Origin: Hymenobacter lapidarius
GTDB taxonomy: Bacteria > Bacteroidota > Bacteroidia > Cytophagales > Hymenobacteraceae
Direction of reading: 5' to 3'
DNA length: 37,011 nt
NCBI RefSeq assembly: GCF_001816145.1
Contig: NZ_MDZB01000105.1
Location: 1 to 37,011, forward strand
Shown here: positions 8,314 through 15,845 of the stretch, piece by piece
Numbering within the stretch: the stretch's first letter is position 1
Layout: each line of letters begins with the position of its first letter
Translations under genes and position numbers: made by a program
The notes under the pieces: generated by a model
The model's database searches: none
What the model was told of the DNA's origin: nothing
Seen by the model: the letters and a program-made list of their open reading frames with translations, nothing else

Positions 8314-11310
8314 TTACACGTTAGCCTTGCTCAGCTGGGGAGCATCGCCGGTGGCAGGAGTCATGTCCTCGCCAGCGGCGCGGCGCTCCCGCTCCTCTTT
8401 CTTGCCGTAGGTGTCGAGGATAATCGGCGTGGCGATGAACAGCGACGAGTACGTGCCGAAAATCATCCCGATGATCATCGAGAAGGAGAACGAACGCAGG
8501 GTTTCGCCCCCGAAGATGTACAGCACGATTACCACCATCAGAATGGTCGAAGACGTGATGATGGTCCGCGAGAAGGTCGAGTTCAGCGCCGGGTTCACCA
8601 CTTGGGCGAAGGTCAGCTTGGGGTTTTCGTGCAGGTACTCCCGGATGCGGTCGTAGATAACCACGGTGTCGTTCATGGAGAAGCCCAGCACGGTAAGCAC
8701 AGCGGCCACAAAAATCTGGTCCATCTCATACACCACGCCGAAGGCGCGGGCAATGGGGAAGGCCGCAATTACCAGCAGGGCATCGTGGAACAACGCCACC
8801 ACAGCGGCCATCGAGTACTGCCACTTGTCGAAGCGCAGCAATACGTAGACAAAGATGCCCAGCAGCGTGAGGCCCAGCGAGAGCACCGACGTCCGCTTGA
8901 TGTCGTCGGCAATGGTAGCGCCTACTTTCGAGGCCGACGGCACCTGCGGGTTGGCCGAAGCAAATTGCGTCAGGCCCTTGTCCAGGGCGGCGCGCACTTT
9001 CTGGTCGGCTTCCACGCTTTCGTCGTTGGCCAGGTAGCCGGTGGTCACGCGCAGGCGCGACGGTGCGCCGTACTGCTTCACCTCCAGGCCGGAGCCCTCA
9101 AAGGCCGGGCGCAGCTGCTGGGCTACGTCCGAGGCCACCATGGTTTTGTTGAAGTCGATGACGTAAGCACGGCCGCCTTTGAAGTCCACGCCCAAGTTGG
9201 GGCCGCCCTGGTAGGCCATCAGGCCAAAACCGATGAGGATGACAATGGCAGAAGTCGCGTAAGCAATTTTGCGCTTGCCCACGATGTCGAAGTTCAGGTT
9301 CCTGAACAGGCCGCGCGAAAGGAAGGTATCGAAGGTCAGGCTGTGGTCATCGCGGCCCTTCACCATCCACTCGATGATGAGGCGCGACACGAACACCGCC
9401 GACAGGAACGAGGTGAGCACGCCAATACCCAGGGTAATGGCGAAGCTTTGCACGGGACCCGTGCCGAAGAAGCCGAGGATAACGGCAATGAGCATGGTGG
9501 TCACGTTCGAGTCGAAAATGGCCGAGAAAGCGCGCGAGTAGCCTTTGTTGATGGCGTCGGGTACGGTGAGGCCGTGGGCCAGCTCTTCCCGAATCCGCTC
9601 AAAAATCAACACGTTGGCGTCAATGGCCGAGGCAATAACCAGAATCAGACCGGCGATGCCGGGCAGCGTCAGCGCGGTGCCAAACTGCGCCAGCATGCCC
9701 ATAATCAGGAACATGTTGAAGAGCAGCGACACGTCGGCCACCAGACCCGCGCGGCCGTAGTAAGCGGCCATGAAAATCATGATGATAACCAGGCCCGCCA
9801 GCGACGAGTACAGGCCCTGGTTGATGGCCTCCTTGCCCAGCGAAGGACCCACAATGGCTTCTTCTACAATGCGCGTGGGCGCGGGCAGCTTACCCGCCTT
9901 CAGCTGGTTGGCCAGGTCCTGGGTGTCTTCGATGGCGAAGCTGCCCGTGATGCTGGTGCCGCCGCCGGTAATCTCGCTCTGTACCACCGGGGCCGACACC
10001 ACGTATTCGTCGAGCACCATGGCCACCTGCTGGCCAATGTTGGCGGCCGTCATCTTAGCCCACTTGCGCGAGCCCGCGGGGGACATGTTCATCAGCACTT
10101 CGGGCTGGCCGTTCTGGCCGATGTCGGCGCGGGCATCGCTGATAACTTCGCCGCTCATCGGCGGTACGCCGTCGCGGGTTTTGCGCACGGGCACCAGCTC
10201 CAGGTATTCCTGCTTGTCGACGGTGGTCGGCTTCAGGTTCCAGAGCAAGGCCAGGGTGGGGGGCAGCACGGCCTTCGCCTCGGGCGAACGCAGGATGGCG
10301 TTCATGCGGGCGGTGTCGCGCAGGTTCACGCCCAGGCGGCCGGGCATGGTGAAGAGGCGGGCCAGCTGGCCGCCTTTGGTAGAAGTAGCAGCCGAATCAA
10401 CGGCGGCGTCTTTGGTTTTCTTGGCGAGCTGCGCAGCCAGCGACGTGGTGTCGGCGGTAGCGGCAGTGCCAGCCAGGGCTTTGGAGGTATCAGCAACCGT
10501 GGCAGTAGCGCCACCGGCTTTCCGGGCAGCTTCTTTGGCCGAAAGCTGCTGGTCGAGCTGCACGAGGTAAGGACCTACTTCGTTCTGGTTCCACACTTCC
10601 CAGAACTCCAGCTTGGCCTGACCCTGCAGCAGCTTGCGCACGCGGTCAGGGTTGTCCACGCCGGGCAGCTCAATCTGAATGCGGCCGGTGCCCTTCACGC
10701 GCTGAATGCTGGGCTGGTTCACGCCGAACTTGTCGACGCGGGTACGCAGGATGTTGAACGAGCGGTCAATGGCTTCGTCCACTTCTTTGTTGATGGCGGC
10801 CAGCACCTTATCGTTCGACGAGTTGATGTCGATGTTGCGGCTTTTGTTGGTGGTGTTGGCAAAAATGGTAGCCAATGGCTTGCCGGGGGCCGCCGCCTGG
10901 TAAGCCTGCGAAAACAGCGCCGTGAAGGGCGTACCCGAGTTGGTTTTCTGGGCCAGCTGGGCCTGCTCCAACGCCTTGTTGAAGGCCACGTCTTTGCTGT
11001 TGCCGCTCATGGCTTTCACAATTTCTACCGGCGAAACCTCCAGCGTGACGTGCATGCCGCCTTTCAGGTCGAGGCCGAGGCCCAGCTCGCTCTGGCGCAC
11101 CTCGCGGTACGTGAACGGGCCGTATACCGGCGCGCGCCACACCGAGTCGAGGTAGTGCTGGCGGGCCGCTTCGTTGAGTTTGCCGTTGGTGGTGGCGTAG
11201 TCCACGGCCTTCTGCTGCACCCCACGCGAGACGTAGGTGAAGAACAGAAAGTACGCGCACAGCGCCGTTACCACGAGGGTTAGGGCGATGATTAATCCTT
11301 TGTTACGCAT
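8314..11310 (-). CDS. secDF: protein translocase SecDF (fused SecD and SecF)
   Basis: The 998-residue product joins SecD and SecF, as is usual in Bacteroidota. SecDF uses the proton gradient to pull Sec substrates out on the periplasmic side. The SecD half has the first membrane helix (about 6-26), LGLDLKGGMHVTLEV, the P1 domain with LRTRVDKFGVNQPSIQ, and DANVLIFERIREEL in the membrane domain. The SecF half begins near residue 680, with GVDFKGGRAYVIDF and MNDTVVIYDRIREYL. Twelve membrane helices are expected. An Ala/Thr/Lys-rich insert at about 255-325 in the periplasmic part looks like low-complexity, lineage-specific sequence. It is transcribed alone, between an inverted repeat and a strong terminator. 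Confidence 0.97.
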   Translation of the reverse strand: MRNKGLIIALTLVVTALCAYFLFFTYVSRGVQQKAVDYATTNGKLNEAARQHYLDSVWRAPVYGPFTYREVRQSELGLGLDLKGGMHVTLEVSPVEIVKAMSGNSKDVAFNKALEQAQLAQKTNSGTPFTALFSQAYQAAAPGKPLATIFANTTNKSRNIDINSSNDKVLAAINKEVDEAIDRSFNILRTRVDKFGVNQPSIQRVKGTGRIQIELPGVDNPDRVRKLLQGQAKLEFWEVWNQNEVGPYLVQLDQQLSAKEAARKAGGATATVADTSKALAGTAATADTTSLAAQLAKKTKDAAVDSAATSTKGGQLARLFTMPGRLGVNLRDTARMNAILRSPEAKAVLPPTLALLWNLKPTTVDKQEYLELVPVRKTRDGVPPMSGEVISDARADIGQNGQPEVLMNMSPAGSRKWAKMTAANIGQQVAMVLDEYVVSAPVVQSEITGGGTSITGSFAIEDTQDLANQLKAGKLPAPTRIVEEAIVGPSLGKEAINQGLYSSLAGLVIIMIFMAAYYGRAGLVADVSLLFNMFLIMGMLAQFGTALTLPGIAGLILVIASAIDANVLIFERIREELAHGLTVPDAINKGYSRAFSAIFDSNVTTMLIAVILGFFGTGPVQSFAITLGIGVLTSFLSAVFVSRLIIEWMVKGRDDHSLTFDTFLSRGLFRNLNFDIVGKRKIAYATSAIVILIGFGLMAYQGGPNLGVDFKGGRAYVIDFNKTMVASDVAQQLRPAFEGSGLEVKQYGAPSRLRVTTGYLANDESVEADQKVRAALDKGLTQFASANPQVPSASKVGATIADDIKRTSVLSLGLTLLGIFVYVLLRFDKWQYSMAAVVALFHDALLVIAAFPIARAFGVVYEMDQIFVAAVLTVLGFSMNDTVVIYDRIREYLHENPKLTFAQVVNPALNSTFSRTIITSSTILMVVIVLYIFGGETLRSFSFSMIIGMIFGTYSSLFIATPIILDTYGKKEERERRAAGEDMTPATGDAPQLSKANV

Positions 11311-11317
11311 CGAAATT

Positions 11318-11441
11318 GAGTTATGAATTAAAAGTTATGAGTTGAGGGCGGGTTGGAATTATGAATAGAAGCCGTATTGGCAGCGCGGGAAAGTAAAAAT
11401 TCCGCCCAGGCAGCCAACTCATAACCTTTAACTCATAACTC
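11318..11441. repeat. 26-bp imperfect inverted repeat upstream of secDF
   Basis: The arm at 11318-11343 matches the reverse complement of 11416-11441 at 24 of 26 positions, around a 72-base centre. The arms are made of repeats of the word AACTCATAAC, and another partial copy follows to 11447. It fills the gap between secDF and the upstream membrane-protein gene, so it may form a hairpin in the secDF leader or mark a small mobile repeat. Confidence 0.7.
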
Positions 11442-11451
11442 ATAACTCCCC

Positions 11452-11826
11452 TTAGGGTGCTTGCGGCGAGAGCGCCACGGCCAGCAACCGCGCCCGGAAA
11501 ACCTCACCGGCTCGCACGCCGGCCAGCAGGCGCGGCACGGCCAGGGCCCGCCGCAGCGCGGGGAGCCACATGGCGGGTACGGCGCCCGGCAGCCAGGCCA
11601 TGGCGAGCGGGGCTACAAAATGGTCCAGCGTGGCGGTGGCTTCCAGTATTACTTTTTGCTTGACCACCGTCGCCTTGGGCGGGGCCGTTAGCCGGGTTTC
11701 TCCCTTGCTCACGGGCAAGCGCAGCACACTCACGGCACGCTGGTTCAGGCCCAGCACCAGCAGCACCGAGACGGCGAGCAGGGCATAGCGCAACGAAAAC
11801 CAAAAGCGGGAGAGCAAAACCAACAT
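11452..11826 (-). CDS. small membrane-anchored protein of unknown function
   Basis: This is a 124-residue protein with one clear hydrophobic helix near the N-terminus (about 10-28, LRYALLAVSVLLVLGL) after a short basic start. A polar, Ala/Leu-rich remainder includes ETRLTAPPKATVVKQKVILEA. I do not recognise a family. ATG at 11826 lies 18 bases past a perfect -7 box, which supports a real gene. It could be an inner-membrane protein with most of the chain in the periplasm. Confidence 0.55.
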   Translation of the reverse strand: MLVLLSRFWFSLRYALLAVSVLLVLGLNQRAVSVLRLPVSKGETRLTAPPKATVVKQKVILEATATLDHFVAPLAMAWLPGAVPAMWLPALRRALAVPRLLAGVRAGEVFRARLLAVALSPQAP

Positions 11827-11844
11827 GGGCGTAAACGGGGACTA

Positions 11845-11852
11845 CAAAGATA
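11845..11852 (-). promoter_or_regulatory. -7 box for the small membrane protein gene
   Basis: Read on the minus strand, TATCTTTG matches TAnnTTTG exactly, 18 bases before the ATG at 11826, so the transcript would have a leader of about 10 bases. No clear -33 box. Confidence 0.45.
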
Positions 11853-11913
11853 ATCCTTTGCGGGGAAAGTTGGTAAACAACGTCATAAACCGCCTCAAAG
11901 CCCTATTCAGGCC

Positions 11914-12375
11914 TTATTTCAACGCCTCAAACGTGTACTGGGCATCGGTCCAGAAAGCATCCAGGGCAATGAGGCGGGGCTTAAAAAACGAGATAAGCGC
12001 CGGCCAGTCGTCTCGGTTGAACAGGTTCACCGGACTCAATTCCTTATAAATGCGGCTGAAGGGCAGGCCTTGCGCATCGGTGGCATGGGCTTCCCAGGTC
12101 CACGCTTCGCCCAGGGTTTCGTGCAGCACGTTTTTCACTTCCTCAAACTGCTCAAAAAACAGCTCCCGAATGCCCGCGTCCGGATGGGTCAGTTCGATGG
12201 CGATGGTGGCGCGGCGGTTGTCGGCCTGCATCCGGAAATACACGTGCTTGAGGCCGGTCTTGTAGTTTATCCAGTTGGTCGTGTCGCCTTCGGCTGAGGG
12301 CACCGGCGCCATGTACTGGCCAAAAGCCGTCCAGAAAGCCTGGCGTAGCTGGTTTACTTCTGCTTTGCTATACAT
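11914..12375 (-). CDS. DUF4268 family protein
   Basis: This is a 153-residue soluble protein matching the DUF4268 family, common in Bacteroidota and of unknown function. Typical segments are LRQAFWTAFGQYM near the start, NWINYKTGLKHVYFRM, IAIELTHPDAGIRELFFEQF, and DDWPALISFFKPRLIALDAFW near the end. The domain is related to sequences found at the C-terminus of some restriction- or nuclease-associated proteins, but alone it has no known activity. ATG at 12375 (MYSKAEVNQLR) is the family-like start; a longer in-frame start at 12399 is unlikely. Confidence 0.85.
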   Translation of the reverse strand: MYSKAEVNQLRQAFWTAFGQYMAPVPSAEGDTTNWINYKTGLKHVYFRMQADNRRATIAIELTHPDAGIRELFFEQFEEVKNVLHETLGEAWTWEAHATDAQGLPFSRIYKELSPVNLFNRDDWPALISFFKPRLIALDAFWTDAQYTFEALK

Positions 12376-12432
12376 CGGAACGAAGACGCGAGCCCGCACG
12401 ACGCAGGCCCGGGGTGGGCAAATAGATGGGCC

Positions 12433-12471
12433 AAAGAAAAGACTCCGGCCGCTACTGGAGCCACCGGAGCC
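12433..12471 (-). terminator. putative terminator of udk
   Basis: On the minus strand GGCTCCGG (12471-12464) pairs with CCGGAGTC (12448-12441), allowing one G-T pair, and is followed by TTTTCTTT. It lies about 38 bases after the udk stop codon. Confidence 0.55.
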
Positions 12472-12508
12472 TCGTCCTCATTTATATTATTAAGCCAGGA
12501 AACGCAGC

Positions 12509-13135
12509 CTACTCTGCCGCCACCACCTTGCCCTGCAGGAAACCCACTAGTACCTCCAGGCCCTTCTCGAAGTGCCGATTGTTGGGGATTACGATGTCGG
12601 CGTAGTGCTTGTATGGCGCAATAAACTGCTCGTAGGTGGGCGCCACGTGGTGGGTGTAGCGGTAGAGCACATCGGCCAGGTCATAGCCCCGCTCGTCGCG
12701 GTCGCGGATGATGCGGCGGTGCAGCTTCACGTGTTCCTGAGCGTCGATGTACACCTTCAGGTCGAGCAGCTTGGCAATTTCTTCGAAGTGAAACACGAAA
12801 ATGCCCTCCACCACCACGATGGGCGCCGGCCGAAACACTAGCTCCTTGGGGGTAGCCGCCGCGTTGTTGAACGTGTATTCCTTGCGCCGCACCTCGTGGC
12901 CCTGGCTGATGCGCAGCACGTCCTCGGCGTAGGCCGCGGCGTCGATGCTGGCGGGCAAGTCAAAGTTTTCCACCCCTTTGTCGTCGCGCATCTGCTTTTC
13001 GCGGGGGTGGTAGTAGTTGTCTTGGGAAATGAGGCAAATCTGGTCTTCGGGGAAAGCTGCCAACAGCCGACGCAGAAACGTGGTTTTGCCAGACGCGCTG
13101 CCGCCAGTGATGCCAATAAGATAAGGGGTGTGCAT
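12509..13135 (-). CDS. udk: uridine kinase
   Basis: This 208-residue enzyme phosphorylates uridine and cytidine in pyrimidine salvage. It shows the P-loop GGSASGKTT (about 11-19), the substrate-binding DNYYHP block, the ENFDLPASID segment, VVVEGIFVFH, and a lid region with RRIIRDRDERG. The ATG at 13135 puts the P-loop at the normal distance; a longer frame from 13225 adds 30 residues without family character. A consensus -7 box ends only 6 bases before this ATG, so the mRNA is probably leaderless or nearly so. Confidence 0.95.
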   Translation of the reverse strand: MHTPYLIGITGGSASGKTTFLRRLLAAFPEDQICLISQDNYYHPREKQMRDDKGVENFDLPASIDAAAYAEDVLRISQGHEVRRKEYTFNNAAATPKELVFRPAPIVVVEGIFVFHFEEIAKLLDLKVYIDAQEHVKLHRRIIRDRDERGYDLADVLYRYTHHVAPTYEQFIAPYKHYADIVIPNNRHFEKGLEVLVGFLQGKVVAAE

Positions 13136-13141
13136 AGCGGG

Positions 13142-13149
13142 CAAAGGTA
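13142..13149 (-). promoter_or_regulatory. -7 box of the udk promoter
   Basis: TACCTTTG on the minus strand is an exact TAnnTTTG match, ending 6 bases before the udk ATG at 13135. Transcription would begin at or within a few bases of the start codon. It also decides the start, since the longer alternative begins upstream of it. Confidence 0.6.
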
Positions 13150-13177
13150 ACGCTTCGCTCAATGAAGAATTAATAAG

Positions 13178-13230
13178 GAGGAATGAGGAATTGGAACATG
13201 ACCATATGGGGCCAAAATTCCTCATTCCTC
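13178..13230. repeat. 15-bp perfect inverted repeat between rdgB and udk
   Basis: GAGGAATGAGGAATT (13178-13192) is matched exactly by its reverse complement at 13216-13230, around a 23-base centre. The right arm ends inside the rdgB stop codon. The arms are built of the repeated word GAGGAAT. With no T-tract it is not a typical terminator, though it could act as a 3' hairpin for rdgB. Confidence 0.65.
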
Positions 13231-13822
13231 ATCTCGCATTCAAATACGCGAGCAATTTCGCCACGGCGCGGGCCCGGTGGCTGATGCGGTTTTTTTCGGT
13301 GCCGCTCATTTCGGCGAAAGTCCGGCCGTCGCCCTCGGTTGGCACAAACACGGGGTCGTAGCCAAAGCCGCCCGCGCCGCGTGGTTGTTGTATGATAGTG
13401 CCGTCTACCTCGCCATCAAACTCGTGCACGGTGCCATCGGCCCCGGCCAGCGCCACCACGGTGCGGAAGCGTGCCGAGCGGTCGGTAGTCCCGTGCAGCT
13501 CCTGCACCAGCTTAGCCACGTTGTCCTCGGCCCGCCGCTGGGGCCCGGCGTAGCGCGCCGAATACACGCCCGGCTCGCCGTTGAGGGCATTCACTTCCAG
13601 GCCGGTATCATCGGCGAAGCAGGCCACGCCATAGTGCTGGAGCACGTACTCGGCCTTCTGGCGCGCGTTGCCTTCCAAGGTGTCCTGGGTTTCGGGCAGC
13701 TCTTCCGCACACTCAATGTCGGCCAGGCTCAGCAGCGTGAGGCCGGGTGGCAGCAGCGGCCGGATTTCATCCAGTTTGTGCGCGTTATTAGAGGCAAAGC
13801 AGAGTTGGGTGGGCGTTGGCAT
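13229..13822 (-). CDS. rdgB: XTP/dITP diphosphatase (RdgB/HAM1 family)
   Basis: This 197-residue house-cleaning enzyme hydrolyses non-canonical purine triphosphates (dITP, XTP) to monophosphates. The family motifs are present: FASNNAHKLDEI at the N-terminus (the S.N..K substrate motif), FADDTGLEVNALNG with the catalytic acids, GVYSARYAG, FDGEVDG, and GFGYDPVFVP...FAEM near the C-terminus. The ATG at 13822 gives the normal start; an extension to 13858 is not family-like and would begin inside the promoter region. It is followed closely by udk on the same strand, but udk has its own promoter. Confidence 0.95.
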   Translation of the reverse strand: MPTPTQLCFASNNAHKLDEIRPLLPPGLTLLSLADIECAEELPETQDTLEGNARQKAEYVLQHYGVACFADDTGLEVNALNGEPGVYSARYAGPQRRAEDNVAKLVQELHGTTDRSARFRTVVALAGADGTVHEFDGEVDGTIIQQPRGAGGFGYDPVFVPTEGDGRTFAEMSGTEKNRISHRARAVAKLLAYLNAR

Positions 13823-13855
13823 CTGGAAACGGGAAGTGGAAGAGCAAAGGTGCGG

Positions 13856-13863
13856 CAAAAGTA
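13856..13863 (-). promoter_or_regulatory. -7 box of the rdgB promoter
   Basis: TACTTTTG on the minus strand is an exact TAnnTTTG match, 33 bases upstream of the chosen rdgB ATG. No strong -33 box is visible. Confidence 0.45.
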
Positions 13864-14103
13864 GCGCCGTGCGGTGCCCTCCGGCCGGACTCAGCCACAG
13901 GCCGTGCCATTAAATGGTTCGCAACGATACTTGCGTAGAAGTACTGCGCGGCGTAATCTCGACCCCAATCAAAATGCGCCGGGAGCGCAACGACCCTGCT
14001 CGCAGCAGTGCTGGGCCCCACTATCCGGCCATTTGGGAAAGGCCAGCCCGCTCGGCAACGCCCACTGGCAGCGCCGCTTAGACGAGAATTATTGGGTTCG
14101 GAG
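13864..14103. other. intergenic region between divergent rdgB and rpmE2
   Basis: The gap holds the two promoters and one short plus-strand frame (13914-14081, 55 codons, MVRNDTCVEVLRGV...). That frame looks somewhat protein-like in its first half and Pro/Ala/Arg-rich afterwards. I could not recognise it; it may be a degraded gene end or chance. Confidence 0.3.
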
Positions 14104-14134
14104 TTGGGTATTTACGAGCTAAGCCGTACTTTTG
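14104..14134 (+). promoter_or_regulatory. promoter of rpmE2
   Basis: A TTG at 14104-14106 and a TACTTTTG at 14127-14134 are separated by 20 bases. This is a good Bacteroidota promoter (-33 TTG, -7 TAnnTTTG). Transcription should start near 14141, about 45 bases before the rpmE2 ATG. Confidence 0.7.
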
Positions 14135-14185
14135 CAGTCCCTTCCGCAAAATCGGCAGGGTTCAACTGGTAAAACTGGCCCCGAT

Positions 14186-14455
14186 ATGAAAAAAGAGACC
14201 CACCCCGAGTATCAGGAAGTCGTGTTTCAGGACACGTCCTCGGATTTTAAGTTCATCACCCGCTCCACGATGAAGCCGACCGACACCATCACGATGGAAG
14301 ACGGCAAAACCTATCCCCTGGTGAAGATTGAAGTGAGCTCCGCCTCGCACCCCTTCTACACCGGCAAAAACATGTTCATCGACACCGCTGGTCGCGTGGA
14401 GAAATTCCGCAGCCGCTACGCCAAAAAAGAGCAGGCCAGCGCCAACAAAGAATAG
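14186..14455 (+). CDS. rpmE2: 50S ribosomal protein L31, type B
   Basis: This 89-residue protein is the zinc-independent (C-minus) form of L31. It starts [20 protein letters not shown] and contains [20 protein letters not shown] sequence (here [18 protein letters not shown]), then [11 protein letters not shown] at the end. It lacks the CxxC pair of type A L31. L31 sits at the subunit interface of the ribosome. The ATG at 14186 is fixed by the family N-terminus. A terminator follows, so it is probably transcribed alone. Confidence 0.96.
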   Translation: MKKETHPEYQEVVFQDTSSDFKFITRSTMKPTDTITMEDGKTYPLVKIEVSSASHPFYTGKNMFIDTAGRVEKFRSRYAKKEQASANKE

Positions 14456-14476
14456 CTTTCTGTTAGCTATCAGCGT

Positions 14477-14620
14477 CAAGCTGCAAGCCACAAGCTTTTG
14501 ATAGAACTCCTGTTGGCAGAAGCTGGCAGGAGTTTTTTTGTTACTGATTTTTTGTGTCTCCCGCCCCGAACTGTGGTAGCGGCCCCTACCGCCCGCTTGC
14601 AGCTTGTAGCTTGCGGCCTG
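14477..14620. repeat. 20-bp imperfect inverted repeat flanking the rpmE2 terminator
   Basis: The arm at 14477-14496 (CAAGCTGCAAGCCACAAGCT) matches the reverse complement of 14601-14620 at 17 of 20 positions, 104 bases apart. Both arms are runs of the word AGCTTG and its relatives. The rpmE2 terminator lies inside the pair and the GlmU-family gene starts 14 bases beyond the right arm. Confidence 0.5.
14506..14539 (+). terminator. terminator of rpmE2
   Basis: ACTCCTG (14506-14512) pairs with CAGGAGT (14527-14533) and is followed immediately by a run of T to 14539. It lies about 50 bases beyond the rpmE2 stop. Confidence 0.7.
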
Positions 14621-14633
14621 AAGCTTTCCAACC

Positions 14634-15845
14634 ATGCACGTTCTGCTCTTCGACGACCCGGCCATTCGGCCGCACCTGCTGCCTTTCACGTTCACGCGGC
14701 CGGTGGCGGCGTTGCGCTGCGGCATTCTCACCCTGGCCGAAAAGTGGCAGCACCGCTTGGGCGTAGCGTCGGTGGGCTACCTCACCCAGCCTTACCTGCA
14801 AGCCAAGTTCCCAGCGGGTGATGTGAGCGGCCCGGCCCTCATCATCAACGGCGCCGTGTGCCCCGACGACCTACTCACGCGCCAGGTGCAGGCCCTGCAG
14901 CCCGGCCAGGCCCTCTACAGCGATGACCTGCTGGTGGCAGCTTGCGTAGCCGATGCCTCGCTGGTGGCCGAGCTGATACAGGACGGCCTGCCCGAAACCC
15001 GGCAGGTAGCCGAGCCCGTCACCGTAATTAGCCGGCCGTGGCACCTGTTTTTGCGCAACGGCGCCGAAATCCGCCGCGACTTCGCCCTGCTCACCCACGG
15101 CCGCACCTCCGAGCCGGTGAACGACCCGCACACCATTGTGTACGGCGCTGAAAACATTTTCATTGAGCCCGGCGTGAAAATCCGGGCGGCCATTCTCAAC
15201 GCCGAGGACGGCCCCATTTACCTGGGCAAAAACTCGCAGGTGCACGAGGGCGCCATCATCAAGGGGCCGCTGGCGCTGTGCGAAGGCTCGCACATCAACG
15301 CTGGGGCCAAAATGCGCGGCGACAACACCGTGGGCCCGCACTCCAAAGTGGGCGGCGAAGTGGGCAACAGCATCCTGCTGGGCTACGCCAACAAGGGCCA
15401 CGACGGCTACCTAGGCAATTCCGTGATTGGCGAGTGGTGCAACCTGGGCGCCGACACCAACACCTCGAACCTAAAGAACAACTACGCCTCCGTGAAGGTC
15501 TGGAGCCATGTAGCGGGCCGCTTCGTAGATACCGGCCAGACCTTTTGCGGCCTGATGATGGGCGACCACAGCAAGTGCGGCATCAACACCATGTTCAACA
15601 CCGGCACGGTGGTGGGCGTGGGGGCCAATATTTTCGGGGCGGGTTTCCCGCGCACGTTCATCCCAAGCTTCAGCTGGGGCGGCGCGGCCGGCTTTGAGAC
15701 ATTCAAGCTGCCTAAAGTAGCCGAAGTGGCCGAGCGGGTGATGGCCCGGCGCGCGCTTCCTTATGATAAGGTAGAGCAGGGCATCATGCAGGTGGTTTTT
15801 GATGAAACCGCCAAGGATAGAATCTGGGAAAAGGCAAACGCATGA
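14634..15845 (+). CDS. GlmU-family nucleotidyltransferase/acyltransferase-like protein
   Basis: This 403-residue protein belongs to the Bacteroidota GlmU-family group. An N-terminal nucleotidyltransferase-like part (about 1-190) begins MHVLLFDDPAIRPHLLPFTF. A C-terminal left-handed beta-helix of hexapeptide repeats (about 195-350) includes IYLGKNSQVHEGAIIKGP, GDNTVGPHSKVGGEVGNSI and GYLGNSVIGEWCNLGADT. The usual GlmU N-terminal signature LAAGxGTRM is absent, so activity on UDP-GlcNAc precursors is inferred and the real sugar substrate is open. Its TGA overlaps the ATG of the next gene (ATGA), indicating translational coupling with DNA polymerase III delta'. Confidence 0.88.
   Translation: MHVLLFDDPAIRPHLLPFTFTRPVAALRCGILTLAEKWQHRLGVASVGYLTQPYLQAKFPAGDVSGPALIINGAVCPDDLLTRQVQALQPGQALYSDDLLVAACVADASLVAELIQDGLPETRQVAEPVTVISRPWHLFLRNGAEIRRDFALLTHGRTSEPVNDPHTIVYGAENIFIEPGVKIRAAILNAEDGPIYLGKNSQVHEGAIIKGPLALCEGSHINAGAKMRGDNTVGPHSKVGGEVGNSILLGYANKGHDGYLGNSVIGEWCNLGADTNTSNLKNNYASVKVWSHVAGRFVDTGQTFCGLMMGDHSKCGINTMFNTGTVVGVGANIFGAGFPRTFIPSFSWGGAAGFETFKLPKVAEVAERVMARRALPYDKVEQGIMQVVFDETAKDRIWEKANA

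Noticed and set aside
8602..11283. 893-codon open frame on the plus strand
   Set aside because: It lies wholly antisense to secDF, is rich in His, Gly, Arg and Gln, and has no family motifs; it is a shadow of high-GC codon use.
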